The position numbers and the translations under genes are program-made. Under the pieces are notes generated by a model. That model ran no database searches. It saw only the letters and a program-made list of their open reading frames with translations, and was not told where the DNA came from. Shown one piece after another: positions 8,602 through 16,999 of a stretch of DNA of 36,654 bases. The stretch is from NCBI RefSeq assembly GCF_900277125.1, contig NZ_OPYN01000102.1, forward strand, positions 1 through 36,654, read 5' to 3'. How positions within the stretch are numbered: position 1 is the stretch's first letter; each line of letters starts with the position of its first letter. The stretch comes from Pseudomonas inefficax (GTDB taxonomy: Bacteria; Pseudomonadota; Gammaproteobacteria; Pseudomonadales; Pseudomonadaceae).

Positions 8602-8632
8602 GTATCCGAGTTTTGAAAAAGGAATCGCCCGT

Positions 8633-10195
8633 ATGTTGGACGCCACGCTTAAATCGCAACTGAAAACCTACCTGGAGCGGGTCACCCAGCCGATCGAGAT
8701 CGTTGCTTCCCTCGACGACGGCGCGAAGTCCCGCGAATTGCACGACCTGCTGGTGGAAATTGCCAGCCTGTCGAACCTCATTACCTTCAGCGCGGACGGT
8801 ACCGACGCCCGTCGTCCATCGTTCTCGCTGAACCGCCCGGGAGCCGACATAAGCCTGCGCTTCGCCGGCATCCCCATGGGCCACGAATTCACTTCGCTGG
8901 TGCTGGCGCTGCTGCAGGTCGGTGGCCACCCGTCCAAGGCCAGTGCCGAAGTGATCGAGCAGATCCAGGCGCTGGAAGGTGAGTTCACCTTCGAAACCTA
9001 CTTCTCGCTGTCGTGCCAGAACTGCCCGGACGTGGTCCAGGCGCTGAACCTGATGGCGGTGCTCAACCCCAATGTGCGCCATGTGGCCATCGACGGCGCG
9101 CTGTTCCAGGCGGAAGTGGAATCGCGCAAGATCATGGCGGTGCCGAGCATCTACCTGAACGGTGAAGTGTTCGGCCAGGGCCGCATGGGCCTGGAGGAAA
9201 TCCTCGGCAAGATCGACACCAGCGCCGGCGCTCGCCAGGCCGAGAAGATCAACGCCAAGGACGCCTTCGACGTGCTGGTGGTCGGTGGTGGCCCAGCCGG
9301 CGCTTCGGCAGCCATCTATGCCGCGCGTAAAGGCATCCGCACCGGTATCGCGGCCGAGCGTTTCGGCGGCCAGGTGCTCGATACACTGGCCATCGAGAAC
9401 TTCATCTCGGTACAGGAAACCGAAGGGCCGAAGCTGGCCACGGCGCTGGAAGAACACGTCAAGCAGTACGACGTGGACATCATGAACCTGCAGCGCGGTG
9501 AGGCGCTGATCCCGGCCACCGATGGCGGCCTGCACGAAGTACGCCTGGCCGGCGGCGCCTCGCTCAAGGCCAAGACCGTAATCCTGGCCACCGGTGCCCG
9601 CTGGCGAGAAATGAACGTGCCGGGCGAGCAGCAATACCGCGCCCGTGGCGTGGCCTACTGCCCGCACTGCGACGGCCCGCTGTTCAAGGGCAAGCGCGTG
9701 GCGGTGATCGGTGGGGGCAACTCGGGTGTGGAAGCGGCCATCGACCTGGCGGGTATCGTCGCCCAGGTGACGCTGATCGAGTTCGACAGCCAGCTGCGTG
9801 CCGATGCGGTATTGCAGCGCAAGTTGCACAGCCTGCCGAACGTGAAGGTGATCACCAGTGCGCTGACCACCGAAGTGCTGGGCAATGGCGAAAAGGTGAC
9901 CGGCCTGCGTTACAAGGACCGTACCACCGACCAGCAGCATGAAGTGGCGTTGGAAGGTATCTTCGTGCAGATCGGCCTGCTGCCGAACACCGACTGGCTG
10001 AAAGGCACCGTCGAGCTGTCGCCGCGTGGCGAGATCATCGTCGATGCCAAGGGCCAGACCAGCATCCCCGGTGTGTTTGCGGCGGGTGATGTGACGACCG
10101 TGCCGTACAAGCAGATCGTGATTGCGGTGGGTGAGGGCGCCAAGGCATCGCTGGCGGCTTTTGACCACCTGATCCGCACTTCGGCACCGGCGTAA
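8633..10195 (+). CDS. ahpF: Alkyl hydroperoxide reductase flavoprotein subunit AhpF
   Basis: This NADH-dependent flavoprotein disulphide reductase regenerates AhpC. The 520-residue product has an N-terminal tandem thioredoxin-fold domain with the redox pair SCQNCPDV (C128, C131). A thioredoxin reductase-like part follows, with the FAD motif [19 protein letters not shown], the second redox pair AYCPHCDGP (C343, C346), the NAD-binding [14 protein letters not shown] and the C-terminal [16 protein letters not shown]. Length and cysteine spacing agree with E. coli AhpF. I chose ATG 8633 with AAAGGA upstream; the frame opens 11 codons earlier with no ribosome site, inside the preceding terminator. 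Confidence 0.97.
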   Translation: MLDATLKSQLKTYLERVTQPIEIVASLDDGAKSRELHDLLVEIASLSNLITFSADGTDARRPSFSLNRPGADISLRFAGIPMGHEFTSLVLALLQVGGHPSKASAEVIEQIQALEGEFTFETYFSLSCQNCPDVVQALNLMAVLNPNVRHVAIDGALFQAEVESRKIMAVPSIYLNGEVFGQGRMGLEEILGKIDTSAGARQAEKINAKDAFDVLVVGGGPAGASAAIYAARKGIRTGIAAERFGGQVLDTLAIENFISVQETEGPKLATALEEHVKQYDVDIMNLQRGEALIPATDGGLHEVRLAGGASLKAKTVILATGARWREMNVPGEQQYRARGVAYCPHCDGPLFKGKRVAVIGGGNSGVEAAIDLAGIVAQVTLIEFDSQLRADAVLQRKLHSLPNVKVITSALTTEVLGNGEKVTGLRYKDRTTDQQHEVALEGIFVQIGLLPNTDWLKGTVELSPRGEIIVDAKGQTSIPGVFAAGDVTTVPYKQIVIAVGEGAKASLAAFDHLIRTSAPA

Positions 10196-10205
10196 GCCTG
10201 TACCA

Positions 10206-10299
10206 GCCTCTTCGCAGCGCAAGGCTGCTCCTACAGGGAACTCCACAGTTAAAAAAACTGTGCGGAATCTGTAGGAGCAGCCTTGTGCTGCGAAGAGGC
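10206..10299. repeat. Inverted REP pair after ahpF, with an inner hairpin
   Basis: Arms 10206-10235 and 10270-10299 are inverted 30-nt REP copies (GCCTCTTCGCAGCGCAAGGC type). Between them CACAGTT and AACTGTG (about 10244-10262) form a second small stem around a run of As. The element begins 11 nt after the ahpF stop. Confidence 0.88.
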
Positions 10300-10365
10300 C
10301 AGTACAAACAAAGCAGCACCTGAGGATGTCTATGATTACTGCAGACACCCTCAGGAACCACACCC

Positions 10366-10554
10366 ATGACCCTGATCAGCCGCGAACCCTGGTGGCTAGT
10401 CCCCCCAAAGCCCGGGCAGCAAGAGCAGGACCTGCACTGGGGCTACCTGGAAATCTACGCCGACGGCCGCACCGTGTTCGTCGACCAGCGCCCCAGTGAC
10501 CGGGAGCTGGCCGAGCGCAAGAGCTGCCGCAACTTCCCCGACCCCGAGCCTTGA
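10366..10554 (+). CDS. Small tryptophan-containing protein, 62 residues, unknown
   Basis: The frame encodes 62 residues beginning MTLISREPWWLVPPKPGQQE, then HWGYLEIYADGRTVFVDQRP and an acidic/basic tail ending NFPDPEP. No signal peptide or membrane segment is evident. The middle looks like a short beta-hairpin. CAGGAA lies upstream of the ATG. It stops 4 nt before the end of the convergent yceH. I do not recognise a family. The compositional bias resembles neighbouring real genes and the placement fills the gap, so I consider it a probable gene, but the reverse strand here also stays open. Confidence 0.6.
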   Translation: MTLISREPWWLVPPKPGQQEQDLHWGYLEIYADGRTVFVDQRPSDRELAERKSCRNFPDPEP

Positions 10555-10558
10555 CGGC

Positions 10559-11206
10559 TCAGCCTTCCAGTTCGGCCAGCCGTGCCTCCAGCGCCGCGAT
10601 GCGGGCTTCGAGGGCTTCGATGCGTTCTTCCGACACATTTGCGCCGCTGCTGCGTGCCCCACCTTCCTGCTGCCGTGCGGCCAGGATTGCCTCGATTTCC
10701 GCCGGGTCGCCCAAGGCATGGGTGTAACGGTCTTCGCGCTGGCCGGCCTGGCGTGGCAGATGCAACGCCAGGCCGCGCGAGATCAGGCGCTCCAGCTGGT
10801 GCTGGATCTGCTCGGTGTCGTCGAACTCGTGCAGGCGGTTGCTGCGGGTCAGCAGTTCGTTGAGGGTTTGCGGCCCGCGCAGGAACATCAGGCCCATCAG
10901 CACCAGTTGCGCCGGCACCAGTTCCAGCGCCTTGTCCACCCGGTGTTCCCAGCGGTCGGCGCGGCTGCCCATCTGCAGGCGGGTCATGTCTTGCCCTTCG
11001 AGGGCGCGGAGGGCCTGGCCGACCTGGCCTAGGGTGAGGTTCATCACCGGCTCGCGACTGGTCTTCTGGTTGCAGGCCAGGACCAGGGCGTTGAGAGTCA
11101 GCGGGTAGCTTTCCGGGCTGGTGGCCTGCTTCTCGATCAGCGAGCCGAGAATACGGATCTCGATGCTGTTGAAGCGGCCTTCGCCGGCGGTTTCGTGTTC
11201 TGACAT
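10559..11206 (-). CDS. yceH: YceH/UPF0502 (DUF480) family protein
   Basis: The 215-residue product matches the YceH family of winged-helix-like proteins of unknown function. It begins with the family pattern [38 protein letters not shown] and later RADRWEHR and [17 protein letters not shown]. These correspond to two winged-helix domains of about 80 residues each. The C-terminus ([20 protein letters not shown]) is a regular heptad coiled coil that could drive dimerisation. No enzyme motif is visible. It is convergent with the 62-residue gene, and a REP pair lies upstream, between it and sstT. Confidence 0.9.
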   Translation of the reverse strand: MSEHETAGEGRFNSIEIRILGSLIEKQATSPESYPLTLNALVLACNQKTSREPVMNLTLGQVGQALRALEGQDMTRLQMGSRADRWEHRVDKALELVPAQLVLMGLMFLRGPQTLNELLTRSNRLHEFDDTEQIQHQLERLISRGLALHLPRQAGQREDRYTHALGDPAEIEAILAARQQEGGARSSGANVSEERIEALEARIAALEARLAELEG

Positions 11207-11272
11207 GGCCCTGTCTCATTGCTGGGGAAAGGCCACTAGGGTAGGTAATGCCATCGCGTTAGGCAATTGACA

Positions 11273-11361
11273 CCTGTGGGAGCGGGTTCACCCGCGAACA
11301 CCGGCGAAGCCGGTGCCACGCACCGCGTCGCCTGATTCGCGGGTGAACCCGCTCCCACAGG
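11273..11361. repeat. Inverted REP pair with central hairpin
   Basis: Arms 11273-11298 and 11336-11361 are perfect inverted copies (GGAGCGGGTTCACCCGCGAA). The spacer carries a further stem, CACCGGC/GCCGGTG. The same layout, with a nearly identical spacer, recurs at 28617-28701. It lies 12 nt downstream of sstT. Confidence 0.9.
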
Positions 11362-11373
11362 GCCCCGGCAATC

Positions 11374-12585
11374 TCAAGCGCTACGCTGTTCTTCGGCCTG
11401 GCACGCCGCCGCGGTAAACAGCACATCAGTCGAAGAATTCAGTGCCGTCTCGGCCGAATCCTGCAGCACGCCGATGATGAAACCAACCGCCACCACCTGC
11501 ATGGCAATTTCGCTAGGGATGCCAAACAGGCTGCACGCCAGCGGAATCAGCAGCAGCGAGCCACCGGCCACACCCGAGGCGCCGCAGGCACAGACTGCCG
11601 CCACCACGCTGAGCAGCACGGCAGTCGGCAGGTCCACCGGAATACCCAGGGTATGTACCGCCGCCAGGGTCAGCACGGTAATGGTGATGGCGGCACCGGC
11701 CATGTTGATGGTCGCACCCAGCGGGATCGATACCGAATAGGTGTCCTCATGCAGGCCAAGGCGCTCCGACAGGGCCAGGTTGACCGGAATGTTGGCCGCC
11801 GAGCTGCGCGTGAAGAACGCAGTGATACCGCTTTCGCGCAGGCACAGGAGGGTCAGCGGGTAGGGGTTGCGGCGGATTTTCCAATACACGATCAGCGGGT
11901 TCATCACCAGTGCCACGAACAGCATGCAGCCAATCAGCACCGCCAGCAGGTGCAGGTAGCCGAGCAGGGCGTCCAGGCCCGACTGCGCCAGGGTGGCGCT
12001 GACCAGGCCAAAGATGCCCACCGGGGCGAAGCGGATGACCACGCGCACGATCAGGGTCACGCCATTGGACAGGTCCTCGACGACGGTGCGGGTGGTTTCG
12101 CCGGCATGGCGCAGGGCCACGCCCAGGCCGATGGCCCAGGTCAGTACACCGATGAAGTTGGCGTTGAGCAGGGCATTGATCGGGTTGTCGACCGCACTCA
12201 GCAGCAGGTTCTGCAGCACCTCGGTGATGCCGCCTGGCGCGCTCAGCGTAGCGTCGCCGGTGCTCAGCACCAGGTTTGACGGGAACAGCATGCTGGCGAC
12301 CACGGCGACCACTGCTGCGCTGAAGGTACCCAGCAGGTACAGCCAGAGGATCGGGCGAATATGGGTTTCCTGGCCGTGACGGTGGTTGGCGATCGAGGCC
12401 ATTACCAGGATGAACACCAGCACGGGTGCCACCGCCTTCAGGGCGCTGACGAACACTTTCCCGAGGAAGGCCATGTCGCGGGCGATGGCGGGCGCAAGCA
12501 GGGCCAGGGCGATGCCGGCGATCAGGCCGATGACGATTTGCGTCACCAGGCTGGTGCGGTTGAGGAAGCGGAGGATGGGGGTCAT
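11374..12585 (-). CDS. sstT: Serine/threonine:Na+ symporter SstT
   Basis: This inner-membrane transporter of the dicarboxylate/amino acid:cation symporter (GltP/SstT) fold imports serine and threonine with sodium. The 403-residue product is mostly hydrophobic. It begins [20 protein letters not shown] and has the family segments [33 protein letters not shown] (the serine-rich re-entrant loop) and [15 protein letters not shown] (the Asn-containing transport motif), then a second hairpin, [18 protein letters not shown]. These match E. coli SstT rather than GltP or DctA, which have different loop residues. The ribosome site is weak (GGGATATC). It appears monocistronic, with the REP pair downstream. 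Confidence 0.92.
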   Translation of the reverse strand: MTPILRFLNRTSLVTQIVIGLIAGIALALLAPAIARDMAFLGKVFVSALKAVAPVLVFILVMASIANHRHGQETHIRPILWLYLLGTFSAAVVAVVASMLFPSNLVLSTGDATLSAPGGITEVLQNLLLSAVDNPINALLNANFIGVLTWAIGLGVALRHAGETTRTVVEDLSNGVTLIVRVVIRFAPVGIFGLVSATLAQSGLDALLGYLHLLAVLIGCMLFVALVMNPLIVYWKIRRNPYPLTLLCLRESGITAFFTRSSAANIPVNLALSERLGLHEDTYSVSIPLGATINMAGAAITITVLTLAAVHTLGIPVDLPTAVLLSVVAAVCACGASGVAGGSLLLIPLACSLFGIPSEIAMQVVAVGFIIGVLQDSAETALNSSTDVLFTAAACQAEEQRSA

Positions 12586-12664
12586 GTGCAGCGATATCCC
12601 GGCATGTTCAAAAAGGGCGCGACTTTACCATAGACCTTCGTCGAGCAGGGGCGGCCTGAAGAAG

Positions 12665-13234
12665 TCAGCGCCCGCGCCGCCGCGACACCCGCGCCTCGAT
12701 GTTCTTGCGCCCGATCAGCAGTGGCGGCTTCTCCACTACCGGCTCGTCCGCCAGCCACTTGTACATCACCAGGCAGTCCACCAACCCCAGGCGGGCATGG
12801 CGGTAGGCCTTGGGCAAGCGGCCAACGGTATCGAAGCCCAGCTTGTGCCACAGCGCCACTGCCACCTCATTGGTGGCTACCACCGAGTTGAACTGCAGCG
12901 CCAGGAAACCCTCCTGGCGTGCCTGTTTCTGTGAGTGTTCGCACATCAAGCGCGCAACGCCGCGGCCGCGTGCCGTTTCACAGACCATGTAGCCGCAGTT
13001 GCCCACGTGCCCACCGGGCCCGGCGGCGTTGGCCTTGAGGTAATACGAACCCAGCATCTGGCCGTCTTCCTCGGCCACGAATGTGCGCATGGGCAGCTCC
13101 AGCCACAGCTGGCGGGCCTGATCGAAGCTCAGGGCCGGGTCGAATGCGTAGGTTTCACGGGCCTGTACGACGGCCTGGAAGGTGGGCCAGAAGCGTTCGA
13201 AATCTTCCGGCGTCATTGGGCGGATGTGGATCAT
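12665..13234 (-). CDS. GNAT family N-acetyltransferase
   Basis: The 189-residue product is a single GNAT domain. The acetyl-CoA pyrophosphate loop is CETARGRGVARLMCEHSQ, of the R/Q-x-x-G-x-G/A type. It is preceded by a strand containing GNCGYMVCE and followed by LQFNSVVATNEVAVALWHKLGF, the usual helix-strand end of the fold. A basic tail, RKNIEARVSRRRGR, is unusual and might contact nucleic acid or ribosomes, but the substrate cannot be told. ATG 13234 has AGGAA upstream; an extra 24 upstream codons stay open but are proline-rich and unlike the family. It sits between sstT and the AhpD-like gene on the same strand. Confidence 0.88.
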   Translation of the reverse strand: MIHIRPMTPEDFERFWPTFQAVVQARETYAFDPALSFDQARQLWLELPMRTFVAEEDGQMLGSYYLKANAAGPGGHVGNCGYMVCETARGRGVARLMCEHSQKQARQEGFLALQFNSVVATNEVAVALWHKLGFDTVGRLPKAYRHARLGLVDCLVMYKWLADEPVVEKPPLLIGRKNIEARVSRRRGR

Positions 13235-13312
13235 GCGGGTTCCTGCAAGGGCTGAGCCGCCCAGTCTGGGTGGCGCGGCGCCGTCGCGCAAGGGCGGCGC
13301 CGCCATTTGCGT

Positions 13313-13657
13313 TCAGCCGTTGGCCTTGCCCACCGCATCCATGGCACGTGCCGAGTAGACCAGCGCGGCGCCGGCGTTCATCGCCACGGCCACGCCGAGG
13401 GCCTCGGCGATTTCCTCGCGGCTGGCGCCATGCTTGACGGCTTGCTGCGAATGCACGGCGATGCAGCCATCGCAGCGTGTGGTCACGGCCACGGCAAGGG
13501 AGATCAGCTCGCGGGTCTTGGCGTCCAGGTGGTTGGTCTTGGCCCCTGCGCCGCTGGCGGTCATGTAGCCGGCCACGGTGTCAGGGGAAAGCTGCTTGAG
13601 ATCGCCGATGCCGGCCATTAACTGCTTACGGTAGGCGTCCCAGTCCATCATGCTCAT
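13313..13657 (-). CDS. Carboxymuconolactone decarboxylase/AhpD-like protein
   Basis: The 114-residue product is a single alkylhydroperoxidase D-like all-helical domain. The signature TRCDGCIAVHSQQAVKHGAS contains the redox CxxC (CDGC) and the downstream His typical of peroxidase-active members of this superfamily. That favours a thiol-peroxidase or redox-shuttle role over the pathway enzyme of protocatechuate degradation, which lacks CxxC. I chose ATG 13657, 8 nt after AAGG; GTG 13666 is directly against that site. It is upstream of the GNAT gene on the same strand. Its physiological partner is unknown. Confidence 0.9.
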   Translation of the reverse strand: MSMMDWDAYRKQLMAGIGDLKQLSPDTVAGYMTASGAGAKTNHLDAKTRELISLAVAVTTRCDGCIAVHSQQAVKHGASREEIAEALGVAVAMNAGAALVYSARAMDAVGKANG

Positions 13658-13740
13658 CGTCTTCACCTTGGGGAGGTTGCGAGTGGAGCTTTCAGGCTAG
13701 TCGAAGAGTGGGAAGTGTGAGACTTGTACTTTGGTTGGTT

Positions 13741-13772
13741 GCGCGCAGGCCCTTGGGCTGCGCGCTCCCACA
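13741..13772. repeat. Single unpaired REP-like palindrome
   Basis: GCGCGCAGGCCC and GGGCTGCGCGC form one stem followed by CTCCCACA, the typical end of a Pseudomonas REP. No facing copy is nearby. It lies just downstream of the lpxO-like gene. Confidence 0.65.
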
Positions 13773-13776
13773 CCGA

Positions 13777-14676
13777 TCAGATGTAGATGAACACCAGCAC
13801 CAAGGCCGCGACGAACGCCCACTTCTCCAGGTAGTAGCGCGTGCGGTTGCGCTTCTTCAGCGCCTTGCCACGCTCGCGGATCTTGTAGATGCGGGTGAAC
13901 AGCCGGTTGATCCCACCGGTCTTGTCGCCGGCATCGTTGGGTGCGGCGGCAGCGGCCATGACGTTGCGGCTGAACCAGCGGTTGAATGCGGTTGCCCAGC
14001 GGTACTTGAGCGGGCGTTCCACATCGCAGAACAGAATGATGCGGTTGTGCTCGGTGGTATTGGCCGCGTAGTGGATGTAGGTTTCGTCGAACACCACGCC
14101 CTCGCCATCGCGCCAGGAATACTTCTCGCCGTCCACGTCGATGTAGCAACCGTCGTCGTTCGGCGTGTCCAGGCCCAGGTGGTAGCGGTACGAACCGGCA
14201 TACGGGTCGCGGTGGCGCACCAGCTTGGCGCCCGGCGGCAGGGTGGCGAACATGGCGGCCTTGACCGTACCGATGCCTTTGAGCAACTCGGTGGTGCGTG
14301 GGCACAGGGTCATCGCCGACGGGTGGCTTTCGCCGTACCACTTCAGGTAGAAGCGCTTCCAGCCGGTCTTGAAGAACGAGTTGAAACCGACGTCATCGTA
14401 ATTGTCGGACTTCTTGATTTCGCCCACATGCAGCAGCTGTTGGGCTTCCTCGCGGATCTCCTGCCAGTGGTCTTGCAGCGTCTGCAATTCCGGGAAGGCC
14501 TCCACCGGCAGGTAAGGCTTGGCCGGGTGCCTGGAAAACAGGTACAGAAAGCTGTTGACAGGGGCCAGGAAGCTGGAGTGATCGCCCAGCTGACGGGTCA
14601 GCTTGTGACGAACCCGACCGCGCAGGTGAACATAGGCGATCGAGAGGGCGAAGATGAGTACGAGTGCAATTTTCAT
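13777..14676 (-). CDS. lpxO: LpxO-like lipid A hydroxylase (aspartyl/asparaginyl beta-hydroxylase family)
   Basis: This Fe(II)/2-oxoglutarate-dependent dioxygenase would 2-hydroxylate a secondary acyl chain of lipid A at the inner membrane. The 299-residue product has an N-terminal membrane anchor (MKIALVLIFALSIAYVHL), a catalytic jelly-roll with RHRDPYAGSYRYHLGL (H155, D157) and FDETYIHYAANTTEHNR (H202 plus the 2-oxoglutarate-binding arginine). A hydrophobic C-terminus, FVAALVLVFIYI, follows. That two-ended anchoring and length match LpxO. Soluble beta-hydroxylases of the family lack the anchors. It is divergent from thpR. Confidence 0.88.
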   Translation of the reverse strand: MKIALVLIFALSIAYVHLRGRVRHKLTRQLGDHSSFLAPVNSFLYLFSRHPAKPYLPVEAFPELQTLQDHWQEIREEAQQLLHVGEIKKSDNYDDVGFNSFFKTGWKRFYLKWYGESHPSAMTLCPRTTELLKGIGTVKAAMFATLPPGAKLVRHRDPYAGSYRYHLGLDTPNDDGCYIDVDGEKYSWRDGEGVVFDETYIHYAANTTEHNRIILFCDVERPLKYRWATAFNRWFSRNVMAAAAAPNDAGDKTGGINRLFTRIYKIRERGKALKKRNRTRYYLEKWAFVAALVLVFIYI

Positions 14677-14834
14677 GGACGTTTACTTGTCGAAAAATGG
14701 CCATGCGCCATGGCATAAGCCCGCCAGCATAAACAATCATTGGGGTAGTTTGTACTTATTGTTGCGAAACGACGGGGCGACTTAGGTGTAATGCCCTATA
14801 GCCTTGCGCAAACGTTTCATATTCAGGAGTTCGT

Positions 14835-15380
14835 ATGATTCAGGACGTACGCCCCAGCGGTACCCCCTTCAAGCGGTTGTTTTTCGCCTTGCCGGTAAGC
14901 GAGGCTCAGCGTCGCGCCCTGGCCCAGTGGCGACGTGGCTTGAACCTGCGCAGTGGCAAGCCGGTTCCGGCCGCCAACTTCCACGTGACATTGCTGTTTC
15001 TGGGCGATGTGGATACCGCTCAGGTGCCTGCAATTTGCGCGGCGGTCGACCAGTTGGCACTACCGGCCACGGCACCACGGCTGTTGCTAGACCGCCTGCA
15101 GGTGTGGCAGCGGGCCAGCGCCCTGGTGCTGGAGGCGCAGCAGACCCCACCGGCCCTGCTGCAACTGGTGTACAGCTTGCAGCAGGCGCTGCTGCCGTTG
15201 GGGGTGGAAGCGGCCGACCGTGAATATCGCCCGCACCTGACGTTGGCAAGGGATTACCGCGGCCAGCCGCCAGAGGCCAGCAGCGCGCCGGATTTCTACC
15301 TTACCGCCCGCCATTTCACACTGTACGAGTCGCGCAAGGGCGCTTACTGGCCATTGGCGCAATGGCCGCTGTCGAGCTGA
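14835..15380 (+). CDS. thpR: RNA 2',3'-cyclic phosphodiesterase ThpR
   Basis: This cytosolic 2H phosphoesterase, the LigT/ThpR family, opens 2',3'-cyclic phosphates and has RNA ligase activity in vitro. The 181-residue product has the two catalytic HxTx motifs, NFHVTLLFLG (HVTL) and YRPHLTLARDY (HLTL), about 80 residues apart, and begins PFKRLFFALPVSEAQRRAL as in the family. CAGGAG sits 5 nt before the ATG. It faces the oxidoreductase gene convergently with a 1-nt gap (15380 to 15382), so the two transcripts probably overlap. Confidence 0.93.
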   Translation: MIQDVRPSGTPFKRLFFALPVSEAQRRALAQWRRGLNLRSGKPVPAANFHVTLLFLGDVDTAQVPAICAAVDQLALPATAPRLLLDRLQVWQRASALVLEAQQTPPALLQLVYSLQQALLPLGVEAADREYRPHLTLARDYRGQPPEASSAPDFYLTARHFTLYESRKGAYWPLAQWPLSS

Positions 15381-15381
15381 T

Positions 15382-15978
15382 TCAGGCCATGGCCTCGCAG
15401 TCTGCGAACATCTGCTCGCCCAGCGTGCGTGCGGTGTGCAGATGCGCTGCCGGGGCTGCGCCTTCGCTGTCGTCCAGCAGGGTGGAGCTCAGTACCTCGG
15501 CGCCGCAGTAGTCGAAAATGCCGTGCTCGATCTGCACGCGCATTGCCTCGCCATAACCATGCCGCTCGAAGGTACCGCTATCGGCACCGGCGACGCCGAC
15601 CAGGTGTACCTTCATGCCGCGCAGCTTCTTGACGGTGACGCCCCCTTCATAATCGAAGGCCCAGCCATTGCTGAACACCCGCTCGACCCAGCCTTTGAGC
15701 AAGGCCGGCAGTGACCACCAATAGATGGGGTAGACCAGCACCAGCGCATCGGCACGTTCGATGCGCGCCTGCTCCCTGAGTACGTCCGTCGGCGGGGCTG
15801 CCTGCCTGCGGTGCACTGCGTGGTCGGCAAGGCCGAAACGCGGGTCGAAACCTTCACTGGCCAAGTCGGCGATTTCGCTGCTGTGGCCGGTGTTGGCCAG
15901 GCCGTCGGCGATCTGCCGGGCAAGGGCATGGGTGAGGGATTGCGTGTCGTGATGACCGACAACGATCAAGGCGTGCAT
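15382..15978 (-). CDS. NAD(P)H-dependent flavodoxin-fold oxidoreductase (NQO1/KefF-like)
   Basis: The 198-residue product belongs to the flavodoxin-like NAD(P)H:quinone oxidoreductase family. It begins MHALIVVGHHDTQSLTHALA (the FMN phosphate loop), with the mid-protein motif LVLVYPIYWWSLPALLKGWVERVFSNGWAF that is diagnostic of this group, and GVAGADSGTFERHGY later. Such enzymes do two-electron reduction of quinones, azo or nitro compounds with FMN or FAD. GGAGAACC precedes the ATG. It is divergent from the TetR gene over a 92-nt gap that carries operator-like repeats, so it is the likely target of that repressor. The inducer is unknown. Confidence 0.9.
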   Translation of the reverse strand: MHALIVVGHHDTQSLTHALARQIADGLANTGHSSEIADLASEGFDPRFGLADHAVHRRQAAPPTDVLREQARIERADALVLVYPIYWWSLPALLKGWVERVFSNGWAFDYEGGVTVKKLRGMKVHLVGVAGADSGTFERHGYGEAMRVQIEHGIFDYCGAEVLSSTLLDDSEGAAPAAHLHTARTLGEQMFADCEAMA

Positions 15979-16031
15979 GGCAGGTTCTCCAAGATGTGAT
16001 GCAGGACTACCCGGAGCGCTATATACTCGAG

Positions 16032-16054
16032 GTAAGTTACGTTTAGTAAGTTAC
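16032..16054. promoter_or_regulatory. Candidate TetR operator: two GTAANTTAC boxes
   Basis: GTAAGTTAC occurs at 16032-16040 and 16046-16054, a 14-nt period. Each box is itself palindromic (GTAA, one centre base, TTAC). A weaker copy, GGTAGGTAAG, follows at 16060-16069, next to the TetR ATG. On the minus strand the boxes overlap the -35 region of a possible oxidoreductase promoter whose -10 is TATATA at 16020-16025. Confidence 0.65.
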
Positions 16055-16070
16055 TTTTGGTAGGTAAGCG

Positions 16071-16667
16071 ATGTCAAGCGATGATCAAACCCGCTCGCGC
16101 AAGCGCCTGAGCCGCGACGAGCGCCGCCGCCAGTTGCTCGATGTAGCCTGGCAGCTTGTACGCGAGGAGGGCACTGATGCCTTGAGCCTGGGCCGTTTGG
16201 CCGAGCAGGCGGGGGTTACCAAGCCGGTGGTCTATGACCATTTCGAGACCCGCACCGGGCTGTTGGTGGCGCTGTATCAGCAATACGATGCACGGCAGTC
16301 GCAGATGCTGGAGCAGGCACTGGCGCATTGTGACGCCAGCCTGGCCAGCCGCGCCGGGGTGATTGCCGAGGCATACGTGGACTGTGTGATGAGTCAGGGG
16401 CGGGAGATCCCCGGGGTGTCGGCGGCACTGGCCGGGTCGCCGGAAATGGAGGCGCTCAAGCGGGCCTATGAACAGCCGTTTCTGGACAAATGCCGCGAGG
16501 CGCTGGCCGGTTTTTCGCCCAGTGGCGAGATTGGGGTGGCGGGCATGCGCCTGTTGGTGGGCGCGGCGGATGCCTTGTCGCAGGCGGCTGCCGCGGGGGA
16601 GTTGGAGGTATGGCAGGCCAAGGCCGAATTGCAGGCAGCAATAGTGGCGATGGTCGAGCGGCAATGA
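16071..16667 (+). CDS. TetR/AcrR family transcriptional regulator
   Basis: The 198-residue product has the N-terminal TetR helix-turn-helix: RRRQLLDVAWQLVREEGTDA, then LGRLAEQAGVTKPVVYDHFE. The C-terminal ligand domain is divergent, as is normal in this family. It is transcribed away from the flavodoxin-fold oxidoreductase. The GTAANTTAC boxes end 16 nt before its ATG, so it probably represses both itself and the oxidoreductase until a toxic electrophile, quinone or nitro compound binds. The ligand is a guess from the partner enzyme. No good Shine-Dalgarno is visible beyond GGTAGG. Confidence 0.93.
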   Translation: MSSDDQTRSRKRLSRDERRRQLLDVAWQLVREEGTDALSLGRLAEQAGVTKPVVYDHFETRTGLLVALYQQYDARQSQMLEQALAHCDASLASRAGVIAEAYVDCVMSQGREIPGVSAALAGSPEMEALKRAYEQPFLDKCREALAGFSPSGEIGVAGMRLLVGAADALSQAAAAGELEVWQAKAELQAAIVAMVERQ

Positions 16668-16683
16668 AGCCTTGAGAGTGCCG

Positions 16684-16988
16684 GGGCTGCTCTGCAGCCC
16701 ATCGCCGGCAAGCCAGCTCCTCCCACCTCGACCACACCGGCCTCAAGCCATGTGCAAATACCTGTAGGAGCGGCCTTGTGTCGCGATGGGGCGCGAAGCG
16801 GCCCCAGGTTTTCAGCTTCGCAGCAAAGTTTGTCGGGGCCGCTGCGCGGCCCATCGCGACACAAGGCCGCTCCTACAAGGGCCAATGCTGGCTTGAAGAG
16901 ATATCCAAGACAGTTGCTCCCACATCGTCCGCATCGGTTTCAAGCCATGTGCTTTCCCTGTTGGAGCCGGCTTGCCGGCGATGGGGCC
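16684..16988. repeat. Second nested REP cluster
   Basis: Outer REP copies (16684-16719 and 16961-16988; GCAGCCCATCGCCGGCAAGCC type) face each other. Between them is an inverted pair of the GGAGCGGCCTTGTGTCGCGA type (about 16763-16805 and 16835-16877). The cluster fills the gap between the convergent TetR and AraC genes, which has no other content. Confidence 0.85.
16720..16894 (-). repeat. 175-nt dispersed repeat, copy B (inverted relative to 4951-5125)
   Basis: The reverse complement of this block aligns to 4951-5125 end to end without gaps, with 6 mismatches by eye (about 97% identity). It includes the inner REP pair, the roughly 30-nt spacer and about 17-43 nt of flank on each side. It lies between the TetR and AraC genes. 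Confidence 0.88.
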
Positions 16989-16999
16989 AGGGCAGGCGA

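Noticed and set aside
8399..10363. 654-codon open frame on the minus strand over ahpF
   Set aside because: It is the reverse-strand shadow of ahpF (GC-rich third positions keep it open), with histidine/glutamine-rich nonsense composition and no family pattern.
13261..13312. Hairpin TGGCGCGGCGCC...GGCGGCGCCGCC as a terminator after the AhpD-like gene
   Set aside because: The stem is imperfect and there is no T-tract on either strand, so I do not list it as a feature.
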